Counted from the first letter of the stretch, positions 1 to 8,549 are shown. The stretch is DNA of 64,000 nt from Sphingomonas corticis (GCF_012035195.1 NZ_JAAVJH010000002.1:248001-312000), one strand, 5' to 3'. Translations and numbers: made by a program. Notes: generated from the sequence alone by a model not told the origin.

Positions 1-1
1 C

Positions 2-732
2 GGCCATTGGGCGCGGACGATCGGCAATGCGGTCGATCTCGCACGGCGTGATCCGGGCTTCGCGCAGGCGGTGCGGCCCGCGCTGCAGAAGGTGCAGGAC
101 GCGATCCACGCGATTCCGCAGGGGGCGCTGGACGCGCTGCCGGCCTCGGCGCGGCAGCATCTCGCGCGGACCGGGCGCGAGGTGGACGGGGTGCTGGGCA
201 CAGGAACCCGCGCACCGTCCTTCATCCCGTCGCGTACCGCGCCGACCAATTCCGTCGGCGGGGTGCCCGGGGGGCAGCGCGCGACCAACGCGCCCGATGC
301 GGCACCGGACTTCAAGCGCGGCATCGCGCGGGAGAACGAATCGGCGGATATCCTCACCGGACGGGGCTACAAGGTGGAGCAGAACCCGCACCTGACCGAC
401 GCGGACCGCGCCGCCGCGGGGATCGCGCCGGGCAAGAACCCCGACTATCGCATCGTGGCATCTTCGATGGCTATTCGCCGCAATCGCCGACGGCGGGCGG
501 CGTCTATGCCGGGATCGCGGACAAGGTGGGGAAGGGGCAGGCGCATCGCATCGTCCTGAACCTGGGCGACAGCCCTGTCCGCCCCGGCGACATCCAGCAG
601 GCACTGCGCGACAATCCGATCCAGGGACTTCAGGAAGTCGTCCTGATTGACAGGAACGGCGCGGTCCACAAGACCTTCCCCAACGGACCCCGGCGGAAGG
701 ACGCGCCCGAGTGGCGATTGATTATCAGCTGA
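2..732 (+). pseudogene. Polymorphic toxin with CdiA-like C-terminal nuclease domain, 5' partial, frameshifted
   Basis: The reading frame is open from the left edge (start lies outside). Its C-terminal part looks like a CdiA-type C-terminal tRNase domain: an ENESAD motif, GYKVEQNP, NPDYRIV, then FDGYSP, a KVGKGQAHRIVLNLGDSP stretch and VVLIDRNG. After codon 455-457 the frame shifts: ATC TTC GAT (IFD) resumes at 460 in frame 1, so one base is missing near 458-459. Read straight through, the frame gives an unrelated tail ending at 559; read with the shift, it continues to the TGA at 730-732. The region upstream of the toxin domain is Ala/Pro/Arg-rich linker. In this family the domain is delivered at the end of a large secreted protein and attacks RNA in neighbouring cells. 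The missing base is either a real inactivating mutation or a sequencing error. The downstream immunity gene is intact. Confidence 0.7.
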
Positions 733-1163
733 AGTTCGCTGAGGACGTCGCCCCGTCTGCGCTGGCCGGGTGGCTGCGCACCGCCGGCCTCGCAGACACG
801 GACAGCCCCGCCACGTTCGTGGCGCCCGCGCTGACCGCCACGATCGGCGATGCGCGCGATATCGGCAGGCGCTGGGCCGCGCTGGGCTTTGCGCCGCACG
901 TCGAGATCTTCTTCACGCAGGACAAGTTCGCCCCCTACGAGGAAGGGATCGCCCGGCTGGTGGAAACGGTCGCGCTGTTGCTGCGCGAGGTGCCGGCCGA
1001 TGCCGCACTGGCGAGCAACAACGACGTCGTGCTGGCGCTGCGGCTGCGCGGCGACCTGGTGCTGACCAGTCGCGACGACTGGTGGATCCGCCCCACGTTC
1101 GCGCCCGGCCTGGCCGACCGCCTGGGCGCACCCTACCGGCTGGAGCCGCTGCCGATCATCTGA
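711..1163 (+). CDS. SitI3-like immunity protein
   Basis: A 150-residue acidic cytoplasmic protein that starts with GTG inside the last codons of the toxin gene, a 22-nt overlap typical of toxin/immunity pairs. The pattern MAIDYQLKF near the start, a central ALGFAPHVEIFF...DKF segment, NNDVVLALR and a C-terminal DDWW resembles the SitI3 immunity family described from Myxococcus toxin exchange. Its likely job is to bind and neutralise the nuclease encoded just upstream. Family assignment rests on remembered motif pattern only. The position directly behind a CdiA-type toxin domain is the stronger argument for an immunity role. No signal peptide or membrane segment is visible, which fits protection against a cytoplasmic nuclease. 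Confidence 0.6.
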   Translation: MAIDYQLKFAEDVAPSALAGWLRTAGLADTDSPATFVAPALTATIGDARDIGRRWAALGFAPHVEIFFTQDKFAPYEEGIARLVETVALLLREVPADAALASNNDVVLALRLRGDLVLTSRDDWWIRPTFAPGLADRLGAPYRLEPLPII

Positions 1164-1166
1164 TCG

Positions 1167-1967
1167 TCACCCGTGACCCAGCCGCCGCAGCAGTGCCATC
1201 GCCGCGGCGGGCGCGCGCACCTTGGCGCCGTTGATCATGAACACGAAGGTGTCGCGCGGTCGCGCCGGCGCCGCGTCGGCGACGTAGGGCAGACCCGCCG
1301 GCGCCACGCCCGCGGCCCACTCGCGCGCCCTGGCGGCGAGCGCGTCGAGGTCGGCGGCGGCGAACCCCTCCGGCTCCTCCTCGCGCGCGTCCTCGATCCG
1401 GACATAGGCGAAGTCGCCCGATAGGTCGGCGAGCGACGGATAGTCGTCGGAGCGGGCGTGGACGATCGCGACCTTCGCCGCGCGGCACAGTGCGACGAAC
1501 TCGGGCACGGCGAAGCTCTCGTGCCGGACATGGATGGCGTGGCGCAGCGCGACCCCCTGGTGCGCGTCGGGCAGCAGCGCCAGGAAGGCGGCGAAATCCT
1601 CGGCGTCGAACTTCCGCGTGGCGGCGAACTGCCACAGGATCGGGCCCAGCTTCTCGCCGAGCTCGACGATTCCCTGGCCGACGAAGCGCGCGATCGATTC
1701 GCCCGCCTCCGCCAGCACCTTGCGCGTGACGCAATAGCGCGACGCCTTCAGCGCGAAGACGAAGCCGTCGGGCGCGGTGTCGCGCCAGTTGGCGAAGGTG
1801 GCGGGCTTGAAGCCGGAATAGAAGGTGCCGTTCACCTCGACGGCGGTGACATGGCGGCTGGCATATTCCAGCTCGCGCTTCGCCGGCCATTTCGGCGGAT
1901 AGAAGGCGCCGTCCTTCCATGGTTCGTAGGTCCAGCCGCCGATGCCCACGCGGATCGTGCCCGTCAT
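1167..1967 (-). CDS. DUF72 (YecE-like) family protein
   Basis: A 266-residue TIM-barrel-like protein of the DUF72 family. Near the N terminus it has GIGGWTYEPW and EVNGTFY, both hallmarks, followed by FVFALKASRY and GPILWQFA. The ATG at 1967 overlaps the tag stop codon (ATGA) and is preceded by GGAGG, so the longer frame with an upstream ATG at 1988 is unlikely to be used. It is the last gene of the ada-tag-DUF72 operon. The biochemical role of DUF72 proteins is not established. Co-transcription with two alkylation repair genes suggests a link to DNA or nucleotide damage here, but that is an inference from context. Family call is secure. Confidence 0.9.
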   Translation of the reverse strand: MTGTIRVGIGGWTYEPWKDGAFYPPKWPAKRELEYASRHVTAVEVNGTFYSGFKPATFANWRDTAPDGFVFALKASRYCVTRKVLAEAGESIARFVGQGIVELGEKLGPILWQFAATRKFDAEDFAAFLALLPDAHQGVALRHAIHVRHESFAVPEFVALCRAAKVAIVHARSDDYPSLADLSGDFAYVRIEDAREEEPEGFAAADLDALAARAREWAAGVAPAGLPYVADAAPARPRDTFVFMINGAKVRAPAAAMALLRRLGHG

Positions 1968-2509
1968 TCGCCCCTCCTGCGAAAACACTGCGGCTCATGA
2001 TCGTCGATCACGCCCGTCGCCTGCAACCAGGCATGGACGATCACCGGGCCGACGAACTTGAACCCGCGCGCCTTCAGCGCCACGGACAGTGCGTCCCCGG
2101 GTGGGGAGCGGACCATCGAGCCCGTGCCGCGCCACGGCACCCCGTCGACGAACGACCAGACGAAGGGCGCGAACGCCTCCCCGGCGTCGCGCATCGCCAG
2201 GTACGCGTGCGCGTGGCCGATCGCCGCGGCGATCTTCGCGCGCGAGCGCACGATGCCCGCGTCCGCCATCAGCCGCTCGACGTCCCCTTCGCCCCAGCCG
2301 GCGATCCGTTCCGGTACGAAGCCGTCGAAGGCGGCGCGAAAGGAGTCACGCTTCTTCAAGATGGTGATCCAGGCGAGCCCGGCCTGGAAGCCGTCGAGGA
2401 TCAGCTTCTCGAACAGCGCGCGCGAGTCGCGCTCGGGCACGCCCCACTCGGCATCGTGATAGGCGGTGAGCAGAGGGTGCCCTTCCGCCCAGCGGCAGCG
2501 CACGGTCAC
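1964..2509 (-). CDS. tag: DNA-3-methyladenine glycosylase I
   Basis: A 181-residue helix-hairpin-helix glycosylase that removes 3-methyladenine from alkylated DNA, starting base excision repair. The zinc site of the family is visible: C5 and H18 near the N terminus, H171 and C175 near the C terminus. The substrate pocket segment ILDGFQAGLAWITIL is present, but the position equivalent to E. coli Glu38 is Asp39 here. The GTG start at 2509 overlaps the ada stop (GTGA), implying translational coupling; a second GTG at 2503 is an alternative start. The gene overlaps the DUF72 gene by 4 nt at its end. Likely co-induced with ada on methylation damage, because Ada is usually the activator of such operons. 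Confidence 0.95.
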   Translation of the reverse strand: MTVRCRWAEGHPLLTAYHDAEWGVPERDSRALFEKLILDGFQAGLAWITILKKRDSFRAAFDGFVPERIAGWGEGDVERLMADAGIVRSRAKIAAAIGHAHAYLAMRDAGEAFAPFVWSFVDGVPWRGTGSMVRSPPGDALSVALKARGFKFVGPVIVHAWLQATGVIDDHEPQCFRRRGE

Positions 2510-3561
2510 GACGCCTCCCGCTCGATCAGCGCGCGCTTGCGCGCCACGCCCCAGCGATAGCCGGAGAGCGCGCCGTCGCTCCTGACGACGCGGTGGCACG
2601 GAATGGCCACCGCATGCGCGTTGGCGGCGCAGGCACCCGCCACCGCACGCACCGCGGCGGGGGCGCCGATGCGGCGCGCGACGTCGGCGTAGCTGGCGGT
2701 CTCGCCCGGCGGAATGGCGCGCAGCGCGTCCCACACCCGCTGCTGGAACGCGGTGCCGCGCACGTCGAGCGGCAGGTCGTGGCCGATCGCGGGCGCCTCC
2801 ACCAGCGCGACCACGCGCGCGACCAGCGCCTCGTAGCCCGCGTCCGCGCCGATCAGCTCGGCGTTCGGGAAGCGGTCCTGCACCTCGCGCAGCAGTGCCG
2901 CCGCGTCGTCGCCGAGCAGGATTGCCGCCACGCCGCGCGCGCTGGACGCGACGAGGATCGCGCCGAGCGAGGTCGCGCCGATCGCGAAACGCAGCGTCTC
3001 CCGCGCGCCGCCGTCGCGATAGCGTGCGGGCGCCATGCCCAGCATCGCCGGCGCGCCCGCGTAGAAGCGGCTGCTGGAGCCGTAGCCCGCGTCGTGCAGC
3101 GCGGTGGTGACCGGAGTGCCCGCAGCCAGCCGCTCGCGCACCCGCGCGGCACGATGGGCGGCGGCGTAGCCGCGAGGCGTCAGGCCCGTCTGCGCCTTGA
3201 ACAGGCGGTGGAAGTGCGCGGGGCTGAGCCCGGCGGCGGCGGCCAGCGCGGCGAGCGCGGGCGTCTCCTCCGCCCGCTCGATCAGGCGGCACGCCCGCGC
3301 GACCAGCGCGGCGCGACGCTCTGTCGGGGAAGCGCCGTCGGGCCAGCAGCGGCGGCACGCGCGGAAGCCCGTGGCACGCGCCTCCGCCAGCGTGGCGTGG
3401 ATCGCGACGTGCTCCGGCCGCGCCGCGCGAGAGGGGCAGGACGGGCGGCAGTAGATGCCGGTGGTCGCGACCGAGTAGAAGAACGCTCCGTCCGCGCTGG
3501 CGTCGCGGGCGAGGATGCGGGGCCAGCGGGGGTCGCTGGCGGTGTCGGGCTGGTGGGTCAT
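2506..3561 (-). CDS. ada: Bifunctional Ada: methylphosphotriester repair, AraC-type activator and O6-methylguanine methyltransferase
   Basis: A 351-residue full-length Ada. Residues 1-85 form the zinc-binding domain, with C38, C42, C69 and C72 at the same numbers as in E. coli Ada; C38 is the methylphosphotriester acceptor. Residues ~90-175 hold the AraC-type helix-turn-helix pair. The C-terminal half is the AdaB methyltransferase with the acceptor C322 in IPCHRVV. The start ATG at 3561 was chosen because the Zn domain follows the family spacing; the open frame continues upstream without homology. It is first in the ada-tag-DUF72 operon. By family knowledge, methylation of C38 turns Ada into an activator of its own operon. 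I could not identify an Ada box with confidence in the upstream region. Confidence 0.96.
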   Translation of the reverse strand: MTHQPDTASDPRWPRILARDASADGAFFYSVATTGIYCRPSCPSRAARPEHVAIHATLAEARATGFRACRRCWPDGASPTERRAALVARACRLIERAEETPALAALAAAAGLSPAHFHRLFKAQTGLTPRGYAAAHRAARVRERLAAGTPVTTALHDAGYGSSSRFYAGAPAMLGMAPARYRDGGARETLRFAIGATSLGAILVASSARGVAAILLGDDAAALLREVQDRFPNAELIGADAGYEALVARVVALVEAPAIGHDLPLDVRGTAFQQRVWDALRAIPPGETASYADVARRIGAPAAVRAVAGACAANAHAVAIPCHRVVRSDGALSGYRWGVARKRALIEREAS

Positions 3562-3660
3562 GGTCGCCGGTATCGCCGTTGACGGGAGGATAGGCGTTCC
3601 GGTTCTTGCGGTCGAATCGGCAATCGTGCGCGCGGGTCGGGACCGCTGCACACGCGCTTT

Positions 3661-3756
3661 CGTCATGCCGGGCGTGCCCCGGCATCCACCGTGCCGCAAA
3701 TCTGCAAGCCGTTGTGAGCGCGACGACGGACCCCGGCAGGGGGCCGGGATGACGGG
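3661..3756. repeat. REP-like inverted repeat upstream of ada
   Basis: Imperfect inverted repeat: GTCATGCCGGGC at the left end and CCGGGATGAC at the right, with an internal GCCCCGGCATCC half. This is the form of REP/palindromic units common in sphingomonad intergenic DNA. It fills much of the 343-nt gap between ada and tRNA-Gly, where I see no gene. Confidence 0.6.
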
Positions 3757-3880
3757 GGAGGGCGGCTTGCGGCGGGCGCGCCGCTCGCAAACGAGGTGGC
3801 GGGCATGGAAGAACAGTGAAGCCGCGTCGTCAATCGCCGCTTCGCGCCGCTGGCCGCGCCGTCTTCGAGAAGCTGATCGA

Positions 3881-3901
3881 GCCTCGCTAGATCAGCGAGG
3901 C
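3881..3901 (-). terminator. Hairpin 3' of tRNA-Gly
   Basis: GCCTCGCT and AGCGAGGC pair around a 5-nt loop, beginning 3 nt beyond the encoded CCA of tRNA-Gly on the minus strand. There is no long T-run after it, so its efficiency as an intrinsic terminator is uncertain. Confidence 0.45.
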
Positions 3902-3904
3902 GGC

Positions 3905-3979
3905 TGGAGCGGGCGAAGGGATTCGAACCCTCGACCCCAACCTTGGCAAGGTTGTGCTCTACCCCTGAGCTACGCCCGC
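3905..3979 (-). tRNA. tRNA-Gly (anticodon GCC)
   Basis: 75 nt including an encoded CCA. The 7-bp acceptor GCGGGCG/CGCCCGC is perfect. D-arm, anticodon stem with loop CTTGCCAAG (anticodon GCC) and T-arm with GGTTCGAATCC are all present. No other tRNA is adjacent. Confidence 0.97.
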
Positions 3980-4130
3980 TCTGGCGCCGATGCCCGGAAA
4001 ACTGCGCTTCCAGGCGGGTGAGGCGGGGCCATTAGCAGCGGCTTTTCGGCTCCGCAAGCGGCTTGATCGACGAAATCGGCGTGGGCGCCCGATTTGACCC
4101 GCATCGGCCCCGGCTCTACCTGCGCGAAAC

Positions 4131-4841
4131 ATGACCGCACCCACCATCCTCCTCGTCGAGGACGACCCGTCGCTCCGGATGCTCACCGCGCGCGCGTTGC
4201 AGGAGAACGGCTTCCTCGTCCGCCCCGCCTCCGCCGCGCCCGAGATGTGGCTGGCGCTGGATTCCGGACCCGTCGATCTCGTCCTGCTTGACATCATGCT
4301 GCCCGGCACCAGCGGCATCGACCTGTGCCGGGCACTGCGGCAGAAGAGCGACGTGCCGATCATCTTCATGTCGGCGCGCGCCAGCGAGACCGACCGAGTC
4401 GTCGGGCTGGAGCTGGGCGCGGACGATTACATCGCCAAGCCGTTCGGCACGCGCGAGCTGGTGGCACGGGTGCGCGCGGTGCTGCGCCGCCCGCCGCTGG
4501 ATCGCACCACCGGCGCGGGCGACCAGGGGATGCTCACCTTCGACGGGTGGACGGTGAACCTGCCGCGGCGCGAGCTGACCTCGCCCACCGGGGCGATCGT
4601 CGACCTGACCGGCGCGGAGTTCGACCTGCTGACCGTGCTGGCCGACCACGCGCAGCGCGTGATCGCGCGCGAGCGGCTGATCGAGCTGTCGCGCACGCGG
4701 CTGGGCGACAGTTCGGACCGCTCGATCGACGTGCTGGTCAGCCGGTTGCGCCGCAAGCTGGGCGGGGCGGGGCACACCGCGCCCATCGTGACGGTGCGCG
4801 GCGTCGGCTACATGCTGAACGCGCCGGTGGAGCGGCATTGA
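4131..4841 (+). CDS. OmpR/TctD-family response regulator
   Basis: 236 residues. The receiver domain (1-120) has the acidic pair EDD near residue 10, the phospho-acceptor D54 in LLDIMLPG, and the K in YIAKPF. The C-terminal winged-helix DNA-binding domain of OmpR type (about 135-234) ends with the typical RGVGYML. The partner kinase follows immediately: the kinase start TTG overlaps this stop (TTGA). The stimulus and targets cannot be read from the sequence. The pair lies just upstream of carbonic anhydrase and a SulP transporter on the same strand, which may be coincidental. Confidence 0.95.
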   Translation: MTAPTILLVEDDPSLRMLTARALQENGFLVRPASAAPEMWLALDSGPVDLVLLDIMLPGTSGIDLCRALRQKSDVPIIFMSARASETDRVVGLELGADDYIAKPFGTRELVARVRAVLRRPPLDRTTGAGDQGMLTFDGWTVNLPRRELTSPTGAIVDLTGAEFDLLTVLADHAQRVIARERLIELSRTRLGDSSDRSIDVLVSRLRRKLGGAGHTAPIVTVRGVGYMLNAPVERH

Positions 4842-6160
4842 AGCGGTTCCATCGCCCGGCCATCGGCCTGCTCGGCCAGGTGCTGGCGATCCTGCTGCTG
4901 ACGATCATCATCGAGTTCGGCGCCAGCACGCTGCTGTACGAGCGCGCCAGCCGCTACGCCGTGCAGGACGACGAGGCCAACCGCCTGGCCGAGCACCTCG
5001 TCATCAGCCGCCGGCTGGTGGCCGAGCGCCCCGCCGCCGGGCGCCCCGGCATGGCGGCGGAGCTGAGCACCGACCGCTACCTGGTGCAGTGGCGCGACGC
5101 CTTGCCCTCGCCCCCGCCGGTCGCGCCGTCGCTGGACGCGATGCGGCAGCAGGTGATCGCGTGGGAGCCGTCGCTGGCGAAGACCGACCTGCGGCTGCGG
5201 CTGGTGTCGCCGGGGCGCAGCTCCGCGGTGTCGGGCGGGTTGCGGCTGGACGACGGCAGCTGGCTGTATTTCCAGACGCTGGAGCCGGTGGCGGCGATCA
5301 ACCTGGCGTTCGAGCGGGTGGCGCTGGCCATGGTGCCCGCGATCGCGCTGATGGTGCTGGGCGCGGTGGTGCTGCGCCAGCTGCTGCTGCCGCTGCGCCG
5401 GCTCGCCTCCGCGGCGGAGCGGGTGGGGCACGGCGACGCGGTGCCGCTGGAGGCGGACGGCCCGGGAGAGGTGCGGCGGGTGATCCTGGCCTTCAACGCC
5501 ATGCAGGATCGCATCGCCTCGCTGATCGCGGGGCGGACGCAGGCACTGGCCGCGGTGGGCCACGACCTGCGCACGCCGCTGGCGCGGCTGCACCTGCGGA
5601 CCGAGGCGCTGGCGGACGCGAACACGCGCGACGCGATCGCGCACGACGTGGCGGAGATGGAGGCGATGATCGCCTCGCTGCTCGCGTTCCTGGGAGGCGA
5701 GGCGGAGCCGGAGCGGCCCTCGCGCGTCGATCTCGCCGTCATGTGCGCGACGATCGCCGACGACGCGCAGGACCGCGGCCGCGATGCCGACTATGTCGGG
5801 CCGGACCATTGCGAGCGCGTGCTGCGCCGTTCCGCCGTCAAGCGGGCGATCGTCAACCTGGTCGACAATGCGCTTCACTACGGCGAGCGGGTGTGGATCA
5901 CGCTGGAGCCGCGCGACGACGGCCTGTCGGTGCGCGTGGAGGACGACGGCCCCGGCATTCCGGAGGAGAAGCTGGCGAGTGCGGTGGAGCCGTTCGTGCG
6001 GCTCGACCCCGCACGGCGCCGCGACACGGTGGGCTTCGGTTTGGGCCTCGCGATCGTGAAGGAGGCGGTTACCGCGGAAGGGGGACGGCTGATCCTGTCC
6101 AATCGCGCCGCCGGCGGGCTTTGTGCCGAAGTGTTGCTGCCGCCGGCGGAAACGAAATAA
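4838..6160 (+). CDS. Membrane sensor histidine kinase
   Basis: 440 residues. A first membrane helix (about 10-30) and a second (about 160-185) bracket a ~130-residue periplasmic sensor region with no recognisable domain. A HAMP segment follows, then the H-box GHDLRTPLARL with phospho-acceptor H242, the N-box VDNALHYG, DDGPGIP and the G-box GFGLGLAIVKE. It phosphorylates the response regulator encoded upstream. The start is TTG at 4838, overlapping the regulator stop. It was chosen because the frame runs on upstream inside the regulator gene and this is the only sensible start that keeps the first membrane helix. Confidence 0.93.
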   Translation: MKRFHRPAIGLLGQVLAILLLTIIIEFGASTLLYERASRYAVQDDEANRLAEHLVISRRLVAERPAAGRPGMAAELSTDRYLVQWRDALPSPPPVAPSLDAMRQQVIAWEPSLAKTDLRLRLVSPGRSSAVSGGLRLDDGSWLYFQTLEPVAAINLAFERVALAMVPAIALMVLGAVVLRQLLLPLRRLASAAERVGHGDAVPLEADGPGEVRRVILAFNAMQDRIASLIAGRTQALAAVGHDLRTPLARLHLRTEALADANTRDAIAHDVAEMEAMIASLLAFLGGEAEPERPSRVDLAVMCATIADDAQDRGRDADYVGPDHCERVLRRSAVKRAIVNLVDNALHYGERVWITLEPRDDGLSVRVEDDGPGIPEEKLASAVEPFVRLDPARRRDTVGFGLGLAIVKEAVTAEGGRLILSNRAAGGLCAEVLLPPAETK

Positions 6161-6233
6161 CACAAAGGCGCCGCGCCGCGGCAAATGACGCGCCGTAGAC
6201 CCGTCGGTCATGATACTGACAGGAGTAGTCCCG

Positions 6234-6929
6234 GTGAACGAGGTGATCGGCCGCGTCTTCAGCTTCGAGAAGCAGACTTATCCCGATGCGCGAGGACTTT
6301 ACAACAAGCTCGCGACCGATGGCCAAAGTCCCAAGGCCCTCATCATCAGCTGCGCCGATTCTCGCATCGTGCCCGAGCACATCGTGCAGGCGGCGCCGGG
6401 CGACCTGTTCGTCTGCCGCAACGCGGGCAACATCGTGCCGCCCTATTCGACGCAGAACGGCGGCGTCACGTCGACGGTGGAATATGCCGTCGCGGCGCTC
6501 GGTATCCGCGACATCATCGTCTGCGGCCATTCCGATTGCGGCGCGATGAAGGGCCTGGCGGGCGATCCGGCCAAGCTGGAATCGATGCCCAACGTCCTCG
6601 CCTGGCTGCGCCACGGCAGCGCCGCGCGGCAGGTGGTGGACCAGAGCTACCCCGAGCTGGACGAGACCGCGCGCGTCCGCGCGCTGAGCCTGGAGAACGT
6701 GGTGGCGCAGCTGGCCCACCTGCGCACGCATCCGTCGGTCGCCGCCGGCCTCGCCCGCGGCGAGATCGCGCTGCACGGCTGGTTCGTGGACATCCACAAC
6801 GGCACGATCCTGGCGCTGGACGGCGAGACCGGCCGCTTCGCGCAGATCAGCGAGGATCGCCCGCTGCCCGTCGCCCAGCCCGCCGAGAAGCGGCTGGCCG
6901 CCGACTTCATCGCAGAGGCGGCTGAGTAA
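6234..6929 (+). CDS. Beta-class carbonic anhydrase
   Basis: 231 residues. It interconverts CO2 and bicarbonate in the cytoplasm. The zinc ligands are visible: C40 and the D42-R44 dyad in SCADSR, then H99 and C102 in CGHSDCG. GTG at 6234 is preferred because AGGAG ends 8 nt upstream and the product then begins like its relatives (MNEVIGRVFSFEK). An ATG at 6210 would add eight residues. The stop overlaps the ATG of the SulP transporter (TAATG), so the two are translationally coupled. This argues for a joint bicarbonate supply or exchange role. Confidence 0.95.
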   Translation: MNEVIGRVFSFEKQTYPDARGLYNKLATDGQSPKALIISCADSRIVPEHIVQAAPGDLFVCRNAGNIVPPYSTQNGGVTSTVEYAVAALGIRDIIVCGHSDCGAMKGLAGDPAKLESMPNVLAWLRHGSAARQVVDQSYPELDETARVRALSLENVVAQLAHLRTHPSVAAGLARGEIALHGWFVDIHNGTILALDGETGRFAQISEDRPLPVAQPAEKRLAADFIAEAAE

Positions 6930-8461
6930 TGAAGCACGAAGCGATCGCGACGCCGGGGGTCTCCGTCCCCCGGCTCCAGTTCCTCGGGCGCGACTTCACC
7001 GCGTCCATCGTCGTGTTCCTGGTCGCCATGCCGCTGTGCATGGGGATCGCGATCGCTTCGGGCGTTCCGCCGGAAAAGGGCCTCATCACCGGGATCATCG
7101 GCGGCATCATCGTCGGCGCGCTCGCCGGCTCGCCGCTGCAGGTCAGCGGCCCCGCCGCGGGTCTGGCCGTCATCGTCTACGAGCTCGTGCGCGACCATGG
7201 CCTCAGCGCGCTCGGCCCCATCCTCGTCCTCGCCGGCGCGATCCAGTTCGCTGCCGGCGTCTTCCGCCTGGGCGGCTGGTTCAAGGCGATCTCTCCCGCG
7301 GTCGTCCACGGAATGCTCGCCGGGATTGGCGTGCTGATCGTGATCGGCCAGTTCCACGTGCTGTTCGACGAGCGTCCGCTGTCGAGCGGACCGGAGAATT
7401 TGGCCGCCATGCCGGCGCGCCTGCTGGGCCTGTCCACCGACATCCAGGCGACGGAGATCGCCTTCGGCGTCGCGCTGCTGACGATCGCGGCGATGCTGGG
7501 GTGGGAGAAGTGGCGGCCCGCGTCGCTGCGGCTGATGCCGGGCGCGCTGGTCGGCGTGCTGGCAGGCACCATCGCCGCCTTCGCGCTGGGGCTGGAGGTC
7601 GCGCGGGTCGAGGTGCCGGCGAGCATCACCGCCGCCATCTCGCTGCCCGGCGACGGCTTCCTCGGCGCCTATGCCAATTTCGGCATCGTCGCGACCGCGC
7701 TCGCCATCGCCTTCATCGCCTCGGCGGAGACGCTGCTGTCCGCCGCCGCGGTGGACAAGATGCACGACGGGGTGCGCACCGACTACAACAAGGAACTGCG
7801 CGCGCAGGGCGTCGGCAACCTGTTGTGCGGCGTGGCCGGCTCGCTGCCGATGACGGGCGTGATCGTGCGCTCCTCGGCCAACGTGCAGGCGGGCGCGATC
7901 ACCCGCGCCTCCGCGATCATGCACGGCGTCTGGATCCTCGGCTTCGTCGCGGCGCTGCCGTGGCTGCTGCGCGAGATCCCGATGGCGGCACTGGGCGCGA
8001 TCCTGGTCGTCACCGGCTGGCGGCTGGTCAGCCTGAAGCACGCCTCGCACCTGTATCGCGACTATGGCGTGCTGCCGGTCGTGATCTGGGCGACGACGCT
8101 CATCATGGTGGTGGCGACCGACCTGCTCACCGGCGTGCTGATCGGCATCGCGCTCACCGTGCTGGAACTGGTGCCGCACCTGCGCCGCCTGCGCCTGCGC
8201 GTGTTCGAGGCGAGCGAGGATGGTGCCCATGCCATCACGCTGGACGGCGCGGCGACCTTCGTCTCGCTGCCCCGCCTTGCCGAGACGCTGGACCGCGTGC
8301 CCCACGGCACCAACGTGCGCATCGACGCCAGCCGGCTGGACGCGGTGGACCATACCAGCGCGGAGATGCTGCGCGACTGGTTCACCCGCCGCCGCGCCTC
8401 CGGCGCCTCGGTGGAAGTGACGGGCGGACGTGGCAAGTTCGCCACACTGGCCGGGGGCTGA
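6929..8461 (+). CDS. SulP-family inorganic anion transporter, probable bicarbonate transporter
   Basis: 510 residues, with about ten to twelve membrane helices (residues ~25-410) followed by a cytoplasmic STAS domain. The SulP signature region GLITGIIGGIIVGALAGSPL is near the N terminus, and SAETLLSAAAVDKMH matches the conserved helix 8 region. SulP proteins carry sulfate, bicarbonate or other anions. Overlap with the carbonic anhydrase gene makes bicarbonate the best guess, as in other CA-SulP pairs and fusions. A GC-rich hairpin lies 60 nt downstream. Confidence 0.9.
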   Translation: MKHEAIATPGVSVPRLQFLGRDFTASIVVFLVAMPLCMGIAIASGVPPEKGLITGIIGGIIVGALAGSPLQVSGPAAGLAVIVYELVRDHGLSALGPILVLAGAIQFAAGVFRLGGWFKAISPAVVHGMLAGIGVLIVIGQFHVLFDERPLSSGPENLAAMPARLLGLSTDIQATEIAFGVALLTIAAMLGWEKWRPASLRLMPGALVGVLAGTIAAFALGLEVARVEVPASITAAISLPGDGFLGAYANFGIVATALAIAFIASAETLLSAAAVDKMHDGVRTDYNKELRAQGVGNLLCGVAGSLPMTGVIVRSSANVQAGAITRASAIMHGVWILGFVAALPWLLREIPMAALGAILVVTGWRLVSLKHASHLYRDYGVLPVVIWATTLIMVVATDLLTGVLIGIALTVLELVPHLRRLRLRVFEASEDGAHAITLDGAATFVSLPRLAETLDRVPHGTNVRIDASRLDAVDHTSAEMLRDWFTRRRASGASVEVTGGRGKFATLAGG

Positions 8462-8520
8462 TCCAGCGGAAACGTTTTGACATAGACGGGACATATTGCT
8501 GCAACGCAGCGCGAATACCT

Positions 8521-8549
8521 CGGGAGGGTGGCCAGTAGCCGCCCTCCCG
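8521..8549 (+). terminator. Hairpin after SulP gene
   Basis: CGGGAGGG and CCCTCCCG form an 8-bp stem with a 13-nt loop, followed by a short T-rich stretch (TTCTCGTT). It probably separates the carbonic anhydrase-SulP transcript from the porin gene. Confidence 0.55.
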
